Of a stretch of DNA of 64,000 nt, positions 35,482 through 44,405 are shown in pieces; positions within the stretch are counted from its first letter, which is position 1; every line of letters begins with the position of its first letter. A model generated the notes under the pieces. It saw only the letters and a program-made list of their open reading frames with translations, made no database searches and was not told where the DNA came from. The DNA is from Burkholderia sp. S171. GTDB lineage: Bacteria > Pseudomonadota > Gammaproteobacteria > Burkholderiales > Burkholderiaceae. The DNA lies in assembly GCF_009766085.1 (NCBI RefSeq), contig NZ_LMUF01000064.1, positions 119,085 to 183,084 of the forward strand, written 5' to 3'. Made by a program: the position numbers and the translations under genes.

Positions 35482-36084
35482 ATGATCCCTGACGCTTCCC
35501 TTGATATCCCACCTACGCTGACCGGCCCCACAATCGAACTTCGTCCTATGCAGTCATCGCATCAGGAGGCGCTGGTGAACGCCGCGTCAGATGGTGAATT
35601 GTGGACCATGAAGGTGACGGTCGTTCCGGGTCCCGAGACGGCGGGGCAATACATTGCTACTGCGCTAGCAGGTCGGCAGGCCGGAACTGTGATGCCGTTT
35701 GTTATCGTCAAGCGAGAGACCGGGCAGGTGCTGGGCAGCACCCGGTTCTGGAAGATCGATCGCGTGAATAGAAAGCTCGAAATTGGCCATTCCTGGCTAA
35801 GTGCCTCGGTGCAGCGCTCGGGCGTCAATACTGAAGCGAAGTACCTTCTCCTGGCCTACGCGTTCGAAGTCATGAATGCTGTGCGCGTCCAATTCACTAC
35901 AGACGAGCTAAACGCCAAATCCCGAGCGGCGATCCTGCGCATTGGCGCGAAGGAGGAGGGCATTGTCCGGCACGAGCGCATCATGCCGGACGGCCGCAAG
36001 CGCAACTCGGTCCGGTTCAGCATCATTGATTCCGAGTGGCAGGAGGTAAAGGCCTTACTGCAGCAGAAGATGCGCTTGAAATAA
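35482..36084 (+). CDS. GNAT acetyltransferase, RimJ/RimL type
   Basis: 200 aa from the ATG at 35482; a TTG nine bases upstream is an alternative start. GPTIELRPMQSSHQEAL is the typical RimJ-like start. The acetyl-CoA region is VLGSTRFWKIDRVNRKLEIGHSWLSASVQRSGVNTEAKYLLLAYAF, and the last motif is AKSRAAILRIGAKEEGIVRHERIMPDG. RimJ/L relatives acetylate protein N-termini or small amines. No neighbour gives a clue to substrate. Confidence 0.88.
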   Translation: MIPDASLDIPPTLTGPTIELRPMQSSHQEALVNAASDGELWTMKVTVVPGPETAGQYIATALAGRQAGTVMPFVIVKRETGQVLGSTRFWKIDRVNRKLEIGHSWLSASVQRSGVNTEAKYLLLAYAFEVMNAVRVQFTTDELNAKSRAAILRIGAKEEGIVRHERIMPDGRKRNSVRFSIIDSEWQEVKALLQQKMRLK

Positions 36085-36116
36085 CCCGGGCCGGCTTTTT
36101 ATGACTACGGTCCAAC

Positions 36117-37232
36117 TCATGTAAGCAGGCTTTCAGCCGGTACGTAGGTAAGCCCAAGGTCGCGTGCAACGGCTTTGTAAGTGACGTGTCCCTCGCACAC
36201 GTTCAAGCCGGCGCGCAGATGCGGATCATCAGACAGCGCGCGCCTCCAGCCTTTGTCCGCGATTGCCAGCGCGTGCCCGATTGTCGCGTTCGTGAGCGCG
36301 AACGTCGAGGTTCGCGCCACCGCACCGGGCATGTTGGCCACGCAGTAATGCACGATATTGTCCACGATGAAAGTCGGGTCTGTATGCGTGGTGGGGCGGG
36401 ACGTCTCGAAGCAACCGCCCTGATCGATGGCGACATCGACAACAACAGCGCCCGGCTTCATATGCGAAATCATGTTGCGAGTCACGAGCTTCGGCGCAGC
36501 AGCGCCCGGGATAAGCACGCCGCCGATCAGGAGATCGGCGGCGTGCGCTGAATCCTCGATCGTCTGCACATTCGAACATAGCGTGGTGACGCGGTTGCCG
36601 TAGATAACGTCCAGTGCGCGCAAACGCTCGAGGTTCTTATCGATTATTGTCACACGCGCGCCCATGCCCACTGCAATCTGCAACGCGTTGGTCCCGACCA
36701 CGCCTGCACCAATGATCACCACATGTGCCGGCGCTACGCCGGGAACACCGCCAAGCAGCAACGCCATGCCTCCCTTCGATTTCTCCAAGTGCGCCGCGCC
36801 TGCCTGGATCGACATGCGGCCCGCGACTTCGCTCATGGGCGCGAGCAACGGCAAGCCGCCGCCGGGTCCGGTGATTGTTTCGTAAGCAATGCAGACGGCT
36901 TTGGAGTCGATCAGGGCGCGTGTCTGCTCCGGGTCAGGCGCGAGATGGAGGTACGTATAGAGAATTTGCCCCGCGCGCAGCATCGCGCATTCGGCGGGTT
37001 GCGGCTCCTTCACCTTGATGATCATCTCTGCACGCGCGAAAACCTCCTGCGCCGTGTCGACCACAGTGGCGCCCGCAGCCTTGTAGGCTTCATCCGATAA
37101 ACCGATCTCCGCGCCTGCCGCTGTCTGGACGACAACGTCGTGCCTGTGAGACACCAGCTCGCGAACGCCCGCAGGCGTCAGCCCGACCCGATATTCATGG
37201 TTCTTGATTTCTTTAGGCAGACCGATACGCAT
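36117..37232 (-). CDS. ald: Alanine dehydrogenase
   Basis: 371 aa, the exact usual length. The ATG at 37232 has a strong GGAGGAG site; the frame upstream to 37331 is not family-like. MRIGLPKEIKNHEYRVGLTPAGV is the classic AlaDH/PNT N-terminus, and the NAD motif is VVIIGAGVVGTNALQIAVGMGA. KSKGGMALLLGGVPGV and HYCVANMPGAVARTST are further signatures. The enzyme interconverts L-alanine and pyruvate plus ammonia in the cytosol using NAD. It lies 165 bases downstream of an MHS-type transporter on the same strand, consistent with uptake and deamination of alanine or related amino acids. Confidence 0.95.
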   Translation of the reverse strand: MRIGLPKEIKNHEYRVGLTPAGVRELVSHRHDVVVQTAAGAEIGLSDEAYKAAGATVVDTAQEVFARAEMIIKVKEPQPAECAMLRAGQILYTYLHLAPDPEQTRALIDSKAVCIAYETITGPGGGLPLLAPMSEVAGRMSIQAGAAHLEKSKGGMALLLGGVPGVAPAHVVIIGAGVVGTNALQIAVGMGARVTIIDKNLERLRALDVIYGNRVTTLCSNVQTIEDSAHAADLLIGGVLIPGAAAPKLVTRNMISHMKPGAVVVDVAIDQGGCFETSRPTTHTDPTFIVDNIVHYCVANMPGAVARTSTFALTNATIGHALAIADKGWRRALSDDPHLRAGLNVCEGHVTYKAVARDLGLTYVPAESLLT

Positions 37233-37397
37233 GATGCACTCTCCTCCAGGGAAGACCGGTGCCGGCGTCCGCGGCCATGGACGCCCAGGCGAACCCTTGT
37301 ACGCGGATACAAGAAGATCCGCAGCCGCCAAAGGTGATTTACTGCAAGCCAGGGCAGTCGCCGCCGCGCATTGACAGTGCCCTGTGCAAGATTGCTT

Positions 37398-38735
37398 TTA
37401 CGTCTTACCGGGAATACCTCGTCCCCGCAACGAACAGCCGGTGGTCTCGGTCACGAAGATCAACGCGAGCGCACCGATCACGCATGAGCCCATCATGTAG
37501 TACGCCGGAATAAGGTGGTTACCTGTACGTCCAATGAGCCATTCGTTCACCATGGGTGCGGTGCCGCCGAAGAGTGAGGTCGACACGTTATAGGCGATCG
37601 CCATGCCTGCATAGCGGACCTGAGTGGGGAACATTGCCGGAAACATCGCCGAGATGCTGGCTAACTGAGGGACATACAGCAAGCCTAATACCGCGAAACC
37701 GATCAGCGCGCCAACCGTGCCGTGCGTCATGAGCAGGAACATGGGTACGGCGGCGACGAAGAGCCCGATCAAGGAAAACCACCACACGGTCTTGCGGCCG
37801 ACCCGGTCGGAGAACGTGCCCGCGAAGGGCAGGAATACCATCATCGCCAGCATGCCGATCAGCGGCACCAGCAACGACATGTTGTCACTCATCCCCAACT
37901 GCTTTTGCATGAAGGTCGGCATATAGGCTAGCAGCACGTAATTAACCACGTTGAGTGCCACGACCAGGCCGCCTAGCAATAGAAGGGGCTTCCAGAACTC
38001 GGTCAGCAGTTCTTTCAGCGATACCCGCGCATGCAGCCGTTTTTCGGCAGATTGTTCCAACTCGAGAAAGACGGGTGTGTCCTCCATTCTGGCACGCAGA
38101 TAGAATCCGATCAGGCCGAGCGGCGCGGCTATCAGGAACGGCAGGCGCCATCCCCAGGCATGCATGGCTTCGTTACCTAGCAAGACTGAACAACCGAGCA
38201 TTAATAGCGCGCCAAGCGAGAAGCCGGCCAACGTAGCGAATTCGAGGAAGCTGCCGCAAAAGCCGCGCTTCTTGTCCGGCGCATATTCGGCCATGAAAGT
38301 GGCCGCTCCGCCGTACTCACCGCCCGTCGAGAAACCCTGTACCAGGCGCAATACGATTAACAACGCGGGCGCCCATAAGCCGATGCTGGCGTAGGTGGGC
38401 AGTAGCCCAACAAGAAGCGTGGCGATCGACATCATGATGATCGTCAGGGCAAGCACGTATTTTCGTCCGAGGCGGTCGCCCAGCGGTCCCCAGAAGAGGC
38501 CACCGAGTGGGCGCACGAGAAACGATATGGCGAAGGTCGCCAGCGCGAACAAGGTGGCTTCGGCGGTGCTGCCGGGAAACAGGGCGGCCGAGATATAGGT
38601 CAGGCCGTAGGCGTAGATGCCGTAGTCGAACCATTCGGTGGCATTGCCTAGTGCAGATGCAGCAATTGCCCGCCGCAGAAGATTGGATGGGATGTGTCGA
38701 GCTGTATGTTTTGCCGTTGGCTGCGCGTGGCTCAT
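37398..38735 (-). CDS. MHS-family MFS transporter (ProP/citrate type)
   Basis: 445 aa, 12 helices. NATEWFDYGIYAYGLTYISAALFPG and the long FLVRPLGGLFWGPLGDRLGRKYVLALTI are the MHS signature. LQGFSTGGEYGGAATFMAEYAP is the second typical block. Members import proline, betaine, citrate, ketoglutarate or shikimate with protons. The downstream alanine dehydrogenase argues for an amino acid or its derivative as substrate, but no direct evidence of specificity is present. Confidence 0.92.
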   Translation of the reverse strand: MSHAQPTAKHTARHIPSNLLRRAIAASALGNATEWFDYGIYAYGLTYISAALFPGSTAEATLFALATFAISFLVRPLGGLFWGPLGDRLGRKYVLALTIIMMSIATLLVGLLPTYASIGLWAPALLIVLRLVQGFSTGGEYGGAATFMAEYAPDKKRGFCGSFLEFATLAGFSLGALLMLGCSVLLGNEAMHAWGWRLPFLIAAPLGLIGFYLRARMEDTPVFLELEQSAEKRLHARVSLKELLTEFWKPLLLLGGLVVALNVVNYVLLAYMPTFMQKQLGMSDNMSLLVPLIGMLAMMVFLPFAGTFSDRVGRKTVWWFSLIGLFVAAVPMFLLMTHGTVGALIGFAVLGLLYVPQLASISAMFPAMFPTQVRYAGMAIAYNVSTSLFGGTAPMVNEWLIGRTGNHLIPAYYMMGSCVIGALALIFVTETTGCSLRGRGIPGKT

Positions 38736-39138
38736 TGTCTTCCTCCGGAATCATGGGCAGCGGCAACACGGGCGCCACTGCTGATTCAAGATACCGCCAG
38801 TGTGATCGCAAACCGATGTCCTAGGACGATGAATGTGCCGGGGTTTTCCATGAGACGGGCGCGGGTGCTTGCAGATTAAGCCCGCATTCGAGGTGAGGCT
38901 TGCGAGGCTGCGTTTTTTTTGTGGATTTTGGGGCCACGAATTGTCCGGCTTACCGGCTAAACGCTTGTCAAGATAACGTATTGCGCTAGGACATTCATGG
39001 TTCATCAACGCTGACTTCCCGCTTGGTTAAGTCAATGAATAATTCGATTTGGGAGTCGGTTCCTTGTGGCGTGGAATTTAAACCTAAGCGTGCCTGACCG
39101 CTTGCGTTTACGAGAAAACACTTCTTCTCAATTACCGC
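38736..39138. other. Intergenic region
   Basis: A 403-base gap between the membrane protein (39139-39939) and the MHS transporter, both on the minus strand. It includes a T8 run at 38913-38920 without a matching hairpin. It must contain the transporter's promoter. No gene was recognised. Confidence 0.45.
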
Positions 39139-39939
39139 TTACTCTCGCGGCGCCGGTACGGTCAGTACCTCGCGCGTGCGTACATGTTGTGCGTGTGCGA
39201 GGCGTTTGGTGGTCCATTGCACAGCCATCGCGAAGATGGCGGCTTCGACGAATGCCAGGGAAGCAGACTGTCTGGGAAGCGTGAAGATAAGGCAGAGGCA
39301 GAACGCGGCGAATGAGAACCGGCCGAGCACCATGCCTCGCAAAAGCGACACGACGAAATCGGGACCGTGCGCCCGATGAGACGAAACAGAAAGCACGATC
39401 CCCAATAATGGGAACACCGCAAGAAGTCCGCTCCATTTGGCCCCAAGCGCAGACGACAGCGTGGTCACCGCGACCGTTAGCGCAGCGCCGGCAATCATGC
39501 GTCCAATGAGATCCTTGCGGCTAAGCGGTGCAACCTTGGCAATGGCATTGCTGCGAGGGAGAAACGTTTGTCCGAACGCGACGGCGATCAACGCGGCCGC
39601 GATTGCCCACGCTGGGGATGTCGGCATTGAGGCCAGGATAGTCGCGGCTACGAGCCAGCTTCCCAGTCCCGCCGTTAGAGCAATGGGCCAGGATCGGGAC
39701 CGGCAGGTCCATGCATAAGCGAAGTTGAATGCCTCGGAGGCGAGGATGGCGGACAACGACAGGGTGGCCGCATGCGCTCCGAAAACCGGTCCGTGATCCA
39801 GGACCAGAAGGAACAGGATAGGTCCGGCAACGAAGGGCAATCCTGCAAGCCAGCCTGCGATAGTAGGCCCCCACCATTTACCCGACATGGAAACGACGAG
39901 AAGAAAGAACGGGACCAGCGTCAGCTTTAGCGCGAGCAT
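39139..39939 (-). CDS. Uncharacterised polytopic membrane protein
   Basis: 266 aa with about eight to nine hydrophobic segments, starting MLALKLTLVPFFLLVVSMSG. A recurring feature is GPTIAGWLAGLPFVAGPILFLLVLDHG, which looks like a conserved pore or hairpin region. Another is SALGAKWSGLLAVFPLLGIVLSV, roughly a second repeat of the first, suggesting an internal duplication. I do not recognise a named family. A perfect inverted repeat 33 bases upstream suggests a local regulator. Confidence 0.7.
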   Translation of the reverse strand: MLALKLTLVPFFLLVVSMSGKWWGPTIAGWLAGLPFVAGPILFLLVLDHGPVFGAHAATLSLSAILASEAFNFAYAWTCRSRSWPIALTAGLGSWLVAATILASMPTSPAWAIAAALIAVAFGQTFLPRSNAIAKVAPLSRKDLIGRMIAGAALTVAVTTLSSALGAKWSGLLAVFPLLGIVLSVSSHRAHGPDFVVSLLRGMVLGRFSFAAFCLCLIFTLPRQSASLAFVEAAIFAMAVQWTTKRLAHAQHVRTREVLTVPAPRE

Positions 39940-39971
39940 GGTAAGCCAGGGGACTTAAAACCGGATCGTAC

Positions 39972-39988
39972 ACGAATTATGAATTCGT
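39972..39988. promoter_or_regulatory. Inverted repeat upstream of the membrane protein gene
   Basis: ACGAATT-ATG-AATTCGT, perfect 7-bp arms, 33 bases before the ATG of the membrane protein on the minus strand. The position suits an operator; no cognate regulator is adjacent. Confidence 0.3.
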
Positions 39989-40098
39989 ATTGGGCTTAGC
40001 CGGAATGGAGGTGATCTTTGTTGAAGTCTCTTGCAGACACTAACAAATCGCGGACCTCACGCGCTAGGCCCGGCACCGCTATAAGCACTTGTCGGCGT

Positions 40099-40158
40099 CA
40101 AGCGATGCATGCAACCGGCCGGTATCGAGTATCTCAACACGGTTGCACGCATCGCTTG
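40099..40158 (-). terminator. Long imperfect inverted repeat after the porin remnant
   Basis: Two 19-base arms (40099-40117 and 40140-40158) are complementary with one mismatch, around a 22-base loop. The structure starts 8 bases after the porin remnant's stop. It is most simply the native porin terminator, but it has no T-tract, so it could be a mobile-element end. Confidence 0.4.
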
Positions 40159-40166
40159 GCGGATGG

Positions 40167-40445
40167 CTAGAAGAGATGTTGAATTCCGGCGTATGCGCCG
40201 GACTGACTATGACCGGGAAGCGGGTTGTCGGTGCTGGTTGTATCGCCGAACGAACTCGCGTTCAAGCCGAAGTTCGCATTGGCGCTGTTGCGGGCGGTCG
40301 CAATCTGGAAATCGAACAAGGTACGCTTCCTCAGGTTGTACGTGCCGCCGACCGTATAGATGGTCGCGTTGCCACCGCCGTTGTTCGCATTGACGCGATA
40401 CACCGCGGCAATAAGCGCGGCTGCTTGCGTAGCTTGCCACGCGAT
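40167..40445 (-). pseudogene. Porin C-terminal fragment
   Basis: About 92 codons encode the last strands of a burkholderial porin: YTVGGTYNLRKRTLFDFQIATARN, SSFGDTTSTDNPLPGHSQ and the terminal YAGIQHLF. The N-terminal three-quarters of the gene, including leader and start, are missing. Upstream the frame runs directly into an IS110-family transposase remnant. So the porin was probably cut by element insertion followed by deletion. The fragment has no start of its own and should not be expressed as a channel. Confidence 0.8.
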
Positions 40446-40822
40446 TCGCGCACGCAATGCAAGACCGAAAGGGTTTGCTGCGATTCCGTCTTCGGCGTCA
40501 CGAATCTCCATCGTCACCCGCGACGCCGTTTCGCAGATAGCTCTGCATCGACAAAATAGTTCTTATTTGACTTGACGAATAGCCTGACAAATTGAGCCGA
40601 GATCAGTTTGACCCTATGTCCCAATGCAGCCAGCTTTCGCGCCAAATGATGCGAACCGGCGCAAGCCTCTATGGCGACTGTACAGACATGAAACGTCGCG
40701 AAGAATTCGATCAGCTGCTTGCGGCTTACCTTTTTGCGAACAAGGTCTTGCCTTATACGTCCGCCATGCAGGTGAAAAGCATGCTTGCCCAGATCGATAC
40801 CGACAAACGTTGCGTCTTCCAT
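40441..40822 (-). mobile_element. IS110-family transposase remnant, frameshifted and truncated
   Basis: The frame 40514-40822 encodes the N-terminal DEDD domain of an IS110-family transposase: FVGIDLGKHAFHLHG, KKVSRKQLIEFFATF, ACAGSHHLARKLAALGHRVKLI and SNKNYFVDAE. A one-base shift near 40541-40546 and another near 40504-40509 restore further family sequence in other frames (AICETASRVTM, then FVTPKTESQQTLSVL). It then stops at the junction with the porin fragment. At most about 125 residues of a ~320-residue enzyme remain, so it cannot transpose. The start side lies close to the aldehyde dehydrogenase stop, so an element end may lie around 40823-40899. Confidence 0.8.
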
Positions 40823-40899
40823 GATGGCCTCCAGTTCAGTATGAACACCGTCACCGTAACCCAGCTGCTATGGCGGGGCGGACCATTGGTTGTGGCAGA

Positions 40900-42303
40900 T
40901 CAATCGACCGTCCTGGCCCAGACCGCCTGAGCGTTAGTGAACTCGCGCAGGCCGAAATGCGAGAGCTCACGTCCGTAACCACTCTTCTTCACTCCGCCGA
41001 CAGGAATACGCGGGTTGGAAGCGGAGAAGCCGTTGATGAAGACGCCACCCGTTTCGAGGCGACGCGCGATCCGCTGGGCGCGAGCAACATCGCTTGTCCA
41101 GAGGCTTCCACCGAGGCCGTAGTCGCTTGTATTGGCGAGTTCGATCGCGTGCTCGGCGTTATCGGCAATTGTGATTGCGGCAACCGGGCCGAAGGTTTCC
41201 TCGTCGAACGCGGCCATGCCGGGGACGACATTGGTGAGCACGGTCGGCTCGTAGTAGTTTCCAACGCCTTCGACCTTCTTGCCGCCGAGAAGCAGCGTCG
41301 CGCCTGCATTTATCGTGCGTTCCACCTGACGGTGCAGTTCGTCGCGCAAGTCGGCACGCGCCATTGGCCCAATGGTGCTAGCCGGATCGAGCGGATCGCC
41401 GGCCTTTATCTGACCAGCGGCGGCGACGAACTTCCGCGTGAACTCATCCGCAATGGGCCGATCGAGGATAAAACGTTTCGCTGCCAGACAGACCTGACCG
41501 GCGTTCTGGAATCGCGCTTCAATTGCAGCCTTGACGGCGAGGTCGATGTTCGCGTCGGCCAGCACGATGAAAGCGTCAGCGCCACCGAGTTCCAGCAGAG
41601 TTTTCTTGAGTGCCTTGCCAGCCGTCGCCGCCACGGCCGACCCCGCACGCATACTGCCCGTCAGCGTGACCGCGGCAACACGGGAATCTTCGATCACGTG
41701 AGCAACTGTCTCGTTGTCCGCGTTCAAGTTCGCGAATAGCCCGGTGGGAAAACCTGCGGCTTCATAGACGTCTTGCAACGCATACGCCGATCCCATGACA
41801 TTGGCCGCGTGTTTGAGGATGAATCCATTGCCAGACAGCATGATTGGCCCCGACGCGCGAATGACCTGCCACAGCGGAAAATTCCACGGCATGACCGCAA
41901 GGATGGAGCCGATAGGAAGGTAAGAGACGTGGACTTCATCGTCGCCCTCGACCGGCGCGGGTTCATCGGCGAGCAACGCTGGGCCATGCTCAGCGATCCA
42001 GTCGACCGCTGCGGCGCACTTTTCGACCTCCGCCCGCGCCGCGGCAAGCGTCTTGCCCATCTCTGCAGTAATAAGTAATGCCAACGATCCGGATCGATTC
42101 CGCAATGTGGCCGATAAACGGCGATAGGTCGCAACGCGCACTGCCATTGGCGTTGCGCGCCACAGCCGGTAGGCGGCGGCGTTGTCCTCGAGCATGCGTT
42201 CGACTTCATCTGCAGTCTGGAACGTATAGTGAGCGATTAACGCGCCGGTCGCGGGATTACGCGAAGTCGCGCCGAGGGTGGAGGCGGTATTCAGGTTTGA
42301 CAT
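40900..42303 (-). CDS. NAD(P)-dependent aldehyde dehydrogenase
   Basis: 467 aa from the ATG at 42303, preceded by GAGG; a start 18 bases upstream is possible. PATGALIAHYTFQTADEVE is the usual N-terminus. The catalytic Glu lies in LLELGGADAFIVL and the catalytic Cys in QNAGQVCLAAKRF. It ends FGLREFTNAQAVWARTVD, a succinate-semialdehyde-dehydrogenase-like C-terminus. It follows the OYE gene by 14 bases and probably shares its NemR-like control. In this setting it would oxidise reactive aldehydes formed or met during electrophile stress. The stop is at the edge of an IS110 scar. Confidence 0.92.
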   Translation of the reverse strand: MSNLNTASTLGATSRNPATGALIAHYTFQTADEVERMLEDNAAAYRLWRATPMAVRVATYRRLSATLRNRSGSLALLITAEMGKTLAAARAEVEKCAAAVDWIAEHGPALLADEPAPVEGDDEVHVSYLPIGSILAVMPWNFPLWQVIRASGPIMLSGNGFILKHAANVMGSAYALQDVYEAAGFPTGLFANLNADNETVAHVIEDSRVAAVTLTGSMRAGSAVAATAGKALKKTLLELGGADAFIVLADANIDLAVKAAIEARFQNAGQVCLAAKRFILDRPIADEFTRKFVAAAGQIKAGDPLDPASTIGPMARADLRDELHRQVERTINAGATLLLGGKKVEGVGNYYEPTVLTNVVPGMAAFDEETFGPVAAITIADNAEHAIELANTSDYGLGGSLWTSDVARAQRIARRLETGGVFINGFSASNPRIPVGGVKKSGYGRELSHFGLREFTNAQAVWARTVD

Positions 42304-42317
42304 GTTTGCCTCGGTGA

Positions 42318-43475
42318 TCACGACAGCACTTCGTTCGACAGGTTAAAAGCCGATTCTGCATACACGGGATAATCCGTGAGTCCTGCTTCCGCGCCGCCAT
42401 ACACGTTTGCGGGATTCACTGCGTTCAGCGGCCAGCCATTGGCAATGCGCTCTGGCAGGTCCGGATTCGCAATGTAAGGGCGGCCGAATGCGATCAGGTC
42501 AGCGAGGTTCGCTTCGATGAGCCGCGCGCCGCGTTCCGCCGTATAACGGCCCGCATAGATGATGCGGCCGCTAAACGTGCGCCGGACCTCGCGGCGAAAG
42601 TCCTCCGGCAAGTCGGGAGCGTTCTCCCAGTCTGCTTCGGCGATCGAGACATAGGCTGCACCGGCTGCTTCGAGTACCCTGATCGCTTCGATATAGGTTT
42701 GATGTGGATCGTCTTCGACCAGGCCGATATAAACGCGGTCCTGATCGGTGCTCGTAAATAGCGGTGTGAAACGCACGCCGAGCCGTTCCGGACCCACCAC
42801 CTTGCCGACCGCGTCGACGATTTCGCGCAGGAAGCGCAGGCGGTTCTGCAGCGAGCCGCCGTATTCATCACGACGATTGTTCGCTTGCGCCGAGATGAAC
42901 TGGTTCACCAGGTATCCATTGGCCGCGTGAATCTCGACGCCATCGAAGCCCGCACTCAGCGCATTCTCTGCTGCCTGCGCATAGAGCGCCACCAGTTCCC
43001 CGATCTCGGCAACGGTCAGTTCACGCGGCACAGAAGGGTCGACCAGCGTGCCGATGCCCGGCCCAGTCTGGATAAAAGCCTTGACCTTTTGCGCCTGAAT
43101 CGCCGATGGCGCGACCGGCGCTGCACCGCCCGGCTGCAAGGCTGTATGCGATACACGGCCGACATGCCACAACTGCGCGAAAATCACGCCGCCTTCGGCG
43201 TGCACTGCGTCGGTCACGTGGCGCCAGCCGTCGATCTGCTGGTCGCTGTAGATGCCGGGCGTCCACGCGTAACCCTGCCCGCGCGGCTCGATTTGCGTGC
43301 CCTCGCTGATCATGAATCCCGCACCGGCGCGTTGGCGATAGTAGAGCGCGGCGAGTTCGGTGGCGACGTCTCCGGGCTGGGCGCTTCTCTGGCGCGTCAG
43401 TGGCGGTAGCACGATGCGGTTTCGCAGCGTGTGCCGTCCGAGCTGGACCGGCGTAAAGAGAGAAGGATGGTGCAT
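42318..43475 (-). CDS. Old Yellow Enzyme-family alkene reductase (NemA-like)
   Basis: 385 aa from the ATG at 43475, with AGGGAG before it. The flavin (FMN) barrel shows LFTPVQLGRHTLRNRIVLPPLTRQR, the conserved catalytic pair in FDGVEIHAANGYLVNQFIS, and AQLWHVGRVSH. GGSLQNRLRFLREIVDAVGKVVGPERLGVRFTP and the GRPYIANPDLPERI segment complete the family set. OYEs reduce activated alkenes, quinones and nitro compounds with NAD(P)H. Its neighbours (DJ-1-type protein and TetR) match the E. coli nemRA logic, so a role in removal of reactive electrophiles is well supported. Confidence 0.95.
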   Translation of the reverse strand: MHHPSLFTPVQLGRHTLRNRIVLPPLTRQRSAQPGDVATELAALYYRQRAGAGFMISEGTQIEPRGQGYAWTPGIYSDQQIDGWRHVTDAVHAEGGVIFAQLWHVGRVSHTALQPGGAAPVAPSAIQAQKVKAFIQTGPGIGTLVDPSVPRELTVAEIGELVALYAQAAENALSAGFDGVEIHAANGYLVNQFISAQANNRRDEYGGSLQNRLRFLREIVDAVGKVVGPERLGVRFTPLFTSTDQDRVYIGLVEDDPHQTYIEAIRVLEAAGAAYVSIAEADWENAPDLPEDFRREVRRTFSGRIIYAGRYTAERGARLIEANLADLIAFGRPYIANPDLPERIANGWPLNAVNPANVYGGAEAGLTDYPVYAESAFNLSNEVLS

Positions 43476-43602
43476 GTTCGGTTCACTCCCTGGAATTACT
43501 TGGGTTGTTTGTTGCTGTTTGGCGGTCAGAGACGGTTGACGGCGTCCAAGCGTGCAGGACTGACCGGCCACGCGGCAGCCCGCGTCGGCAGGTCAGCGTT
43601 CG

Positions 43603-44292
43603 TTATTGCGCAGCGAGTGCTGGGTGCTTCATCAAAGTCGCGGCAGCGGACGACGACGAAGCCGGGTTCTGTCCGGTAATCAGAAGGCCGTCGGTAACGA
43701 CATACGGAGCCCAATCGTCGGTCTTCGAATAAATGCCGCCCTTGGCCTTAAGCTCATCTTCCACGAGGAAGGGCACGATGTCGGTCAGACCGACTGCGGC
43801 TTCCTCGGAATTCGTGAAGCCTGTGACCTGCTTGCCTTCGACCAGCGGCCTGCCATTCGGGGTGCTGACATGACGCAGCACGCCCGGCGCGTGACACACC
43901 AGGGCAACGGGCTTGCCCGCAGCGAGGAACGACTGGATCAACTCGATGGAAGCCGGGTCTTCCGCGAGATCCCACAATGGCCCGTGACCGCCGGGATAGA
44001 AGACCGTGTCGAACTGTGCCTGCGAGACACTGTCGAGGCGCACCGTGGCCGCGAGTTGCGCCTTGGCAGCTTCATCCGTCTCGAAGCGACGCGTCTGGTC
44101 GGTCTGATTGGCCGGTTCGTTGCTCTTCGGATCGAGCGGGGGTTGTCCGCCTTGCGGCGACGCCAGCACGATGTCCGCACCCGCATCCTTGAACGTATAG
44201 TAGGGGGCCGCCAATTCCTCAAGCCAGAATCCCGTCTTGCGGCCTGTGTTGCCCAATTGGTCGTGCGAGGTCAAAACCATCAGTACTTTCAT
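43603..44292 (-). CDS. DJ-1/PfpI-family protein (type 1 glutamine amidotransferase fold)
   Basis: 229 aa from the ATG at 44292. The longer frame extends into the tetR gene and is not real. The nucleophile is Cys133 in ALVCHAPGVL; an acidic partner is in GFWLEEL near residue 25. GGHGPLWDLAED precedes it, typical of Hsp31/YajL-like enzymes that act on methylglyoxal or glyoxal. It is first in the operon DJ-1-like, OYE, aldehyde dehydrogenase. A perfect operator (44333-44347) lies 41 bases before the ATG. Confidence 0.92.
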   Translation of the reverse strand: MKVLMVLTSHDQLGNTGRKTGFWLEELAAPYYTFKDAGADIVLASPQGGQPPLDPKSNEPANQTDQTRRFETDEAAKAQLAATVRLDSVSQAQFDTVFYPGGHGPLWDLAEDPASIELIQSFLAAGKPVALVCHAPGVLRHVSTPNGRPLVEGKQVTGFTNSEEAAVGLTDIVPFLVEDELKAKGGIYSKTDDWAPYVVTDGLLITGQNPASSSSAAATLMKHPALAAQ

Positions 44293-44332
44293 GTTGTTTC
44301 TCCGTGGATCAGTGGGTGAACCTAGAAAATAG

Positions 44333-44347
44333 TAGACCAGTCGTCTA
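44333..44347. promoter_or_regulatory. NemR-like operator before the DJ-1-type gene
   Basis: TAGACCAGTCGTCTA, with arms TAGAC / GTCTA. It matches the tetR upstream site (45032-45046) at 14 of 15 positions and resembles NemR-box sequences known in E. coli. It should control the DJ-1-like/OYE/aldehyde dehydrogenase transcript. Confidence 0.75.
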
Positions 44348-44359
44348 GTAAATATCGCT

Positions 44360-44384
44360 AAAAAAAGCACTTCCTTAGAAGTGC
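44360..44384 (-). terminator. Rho-independent terminator of the tetR gene
   Basis: On the minus strand: GCACTTC, loop TAAG, GAAGTGC, then seven T (44360-44366). It begins 21 bases after the tetR stop, so the regulator and the operon are transcribed separately from their own operators. Confidence 0.85.
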
Positions 44385-44405
44385 CGCCTACAACCTGTTT
44401 TTCCG

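Noticed and set aside
38913..38920. T8 run as a terminator
   Set aside because: No stable hairpin precedes it on the relevant strand.
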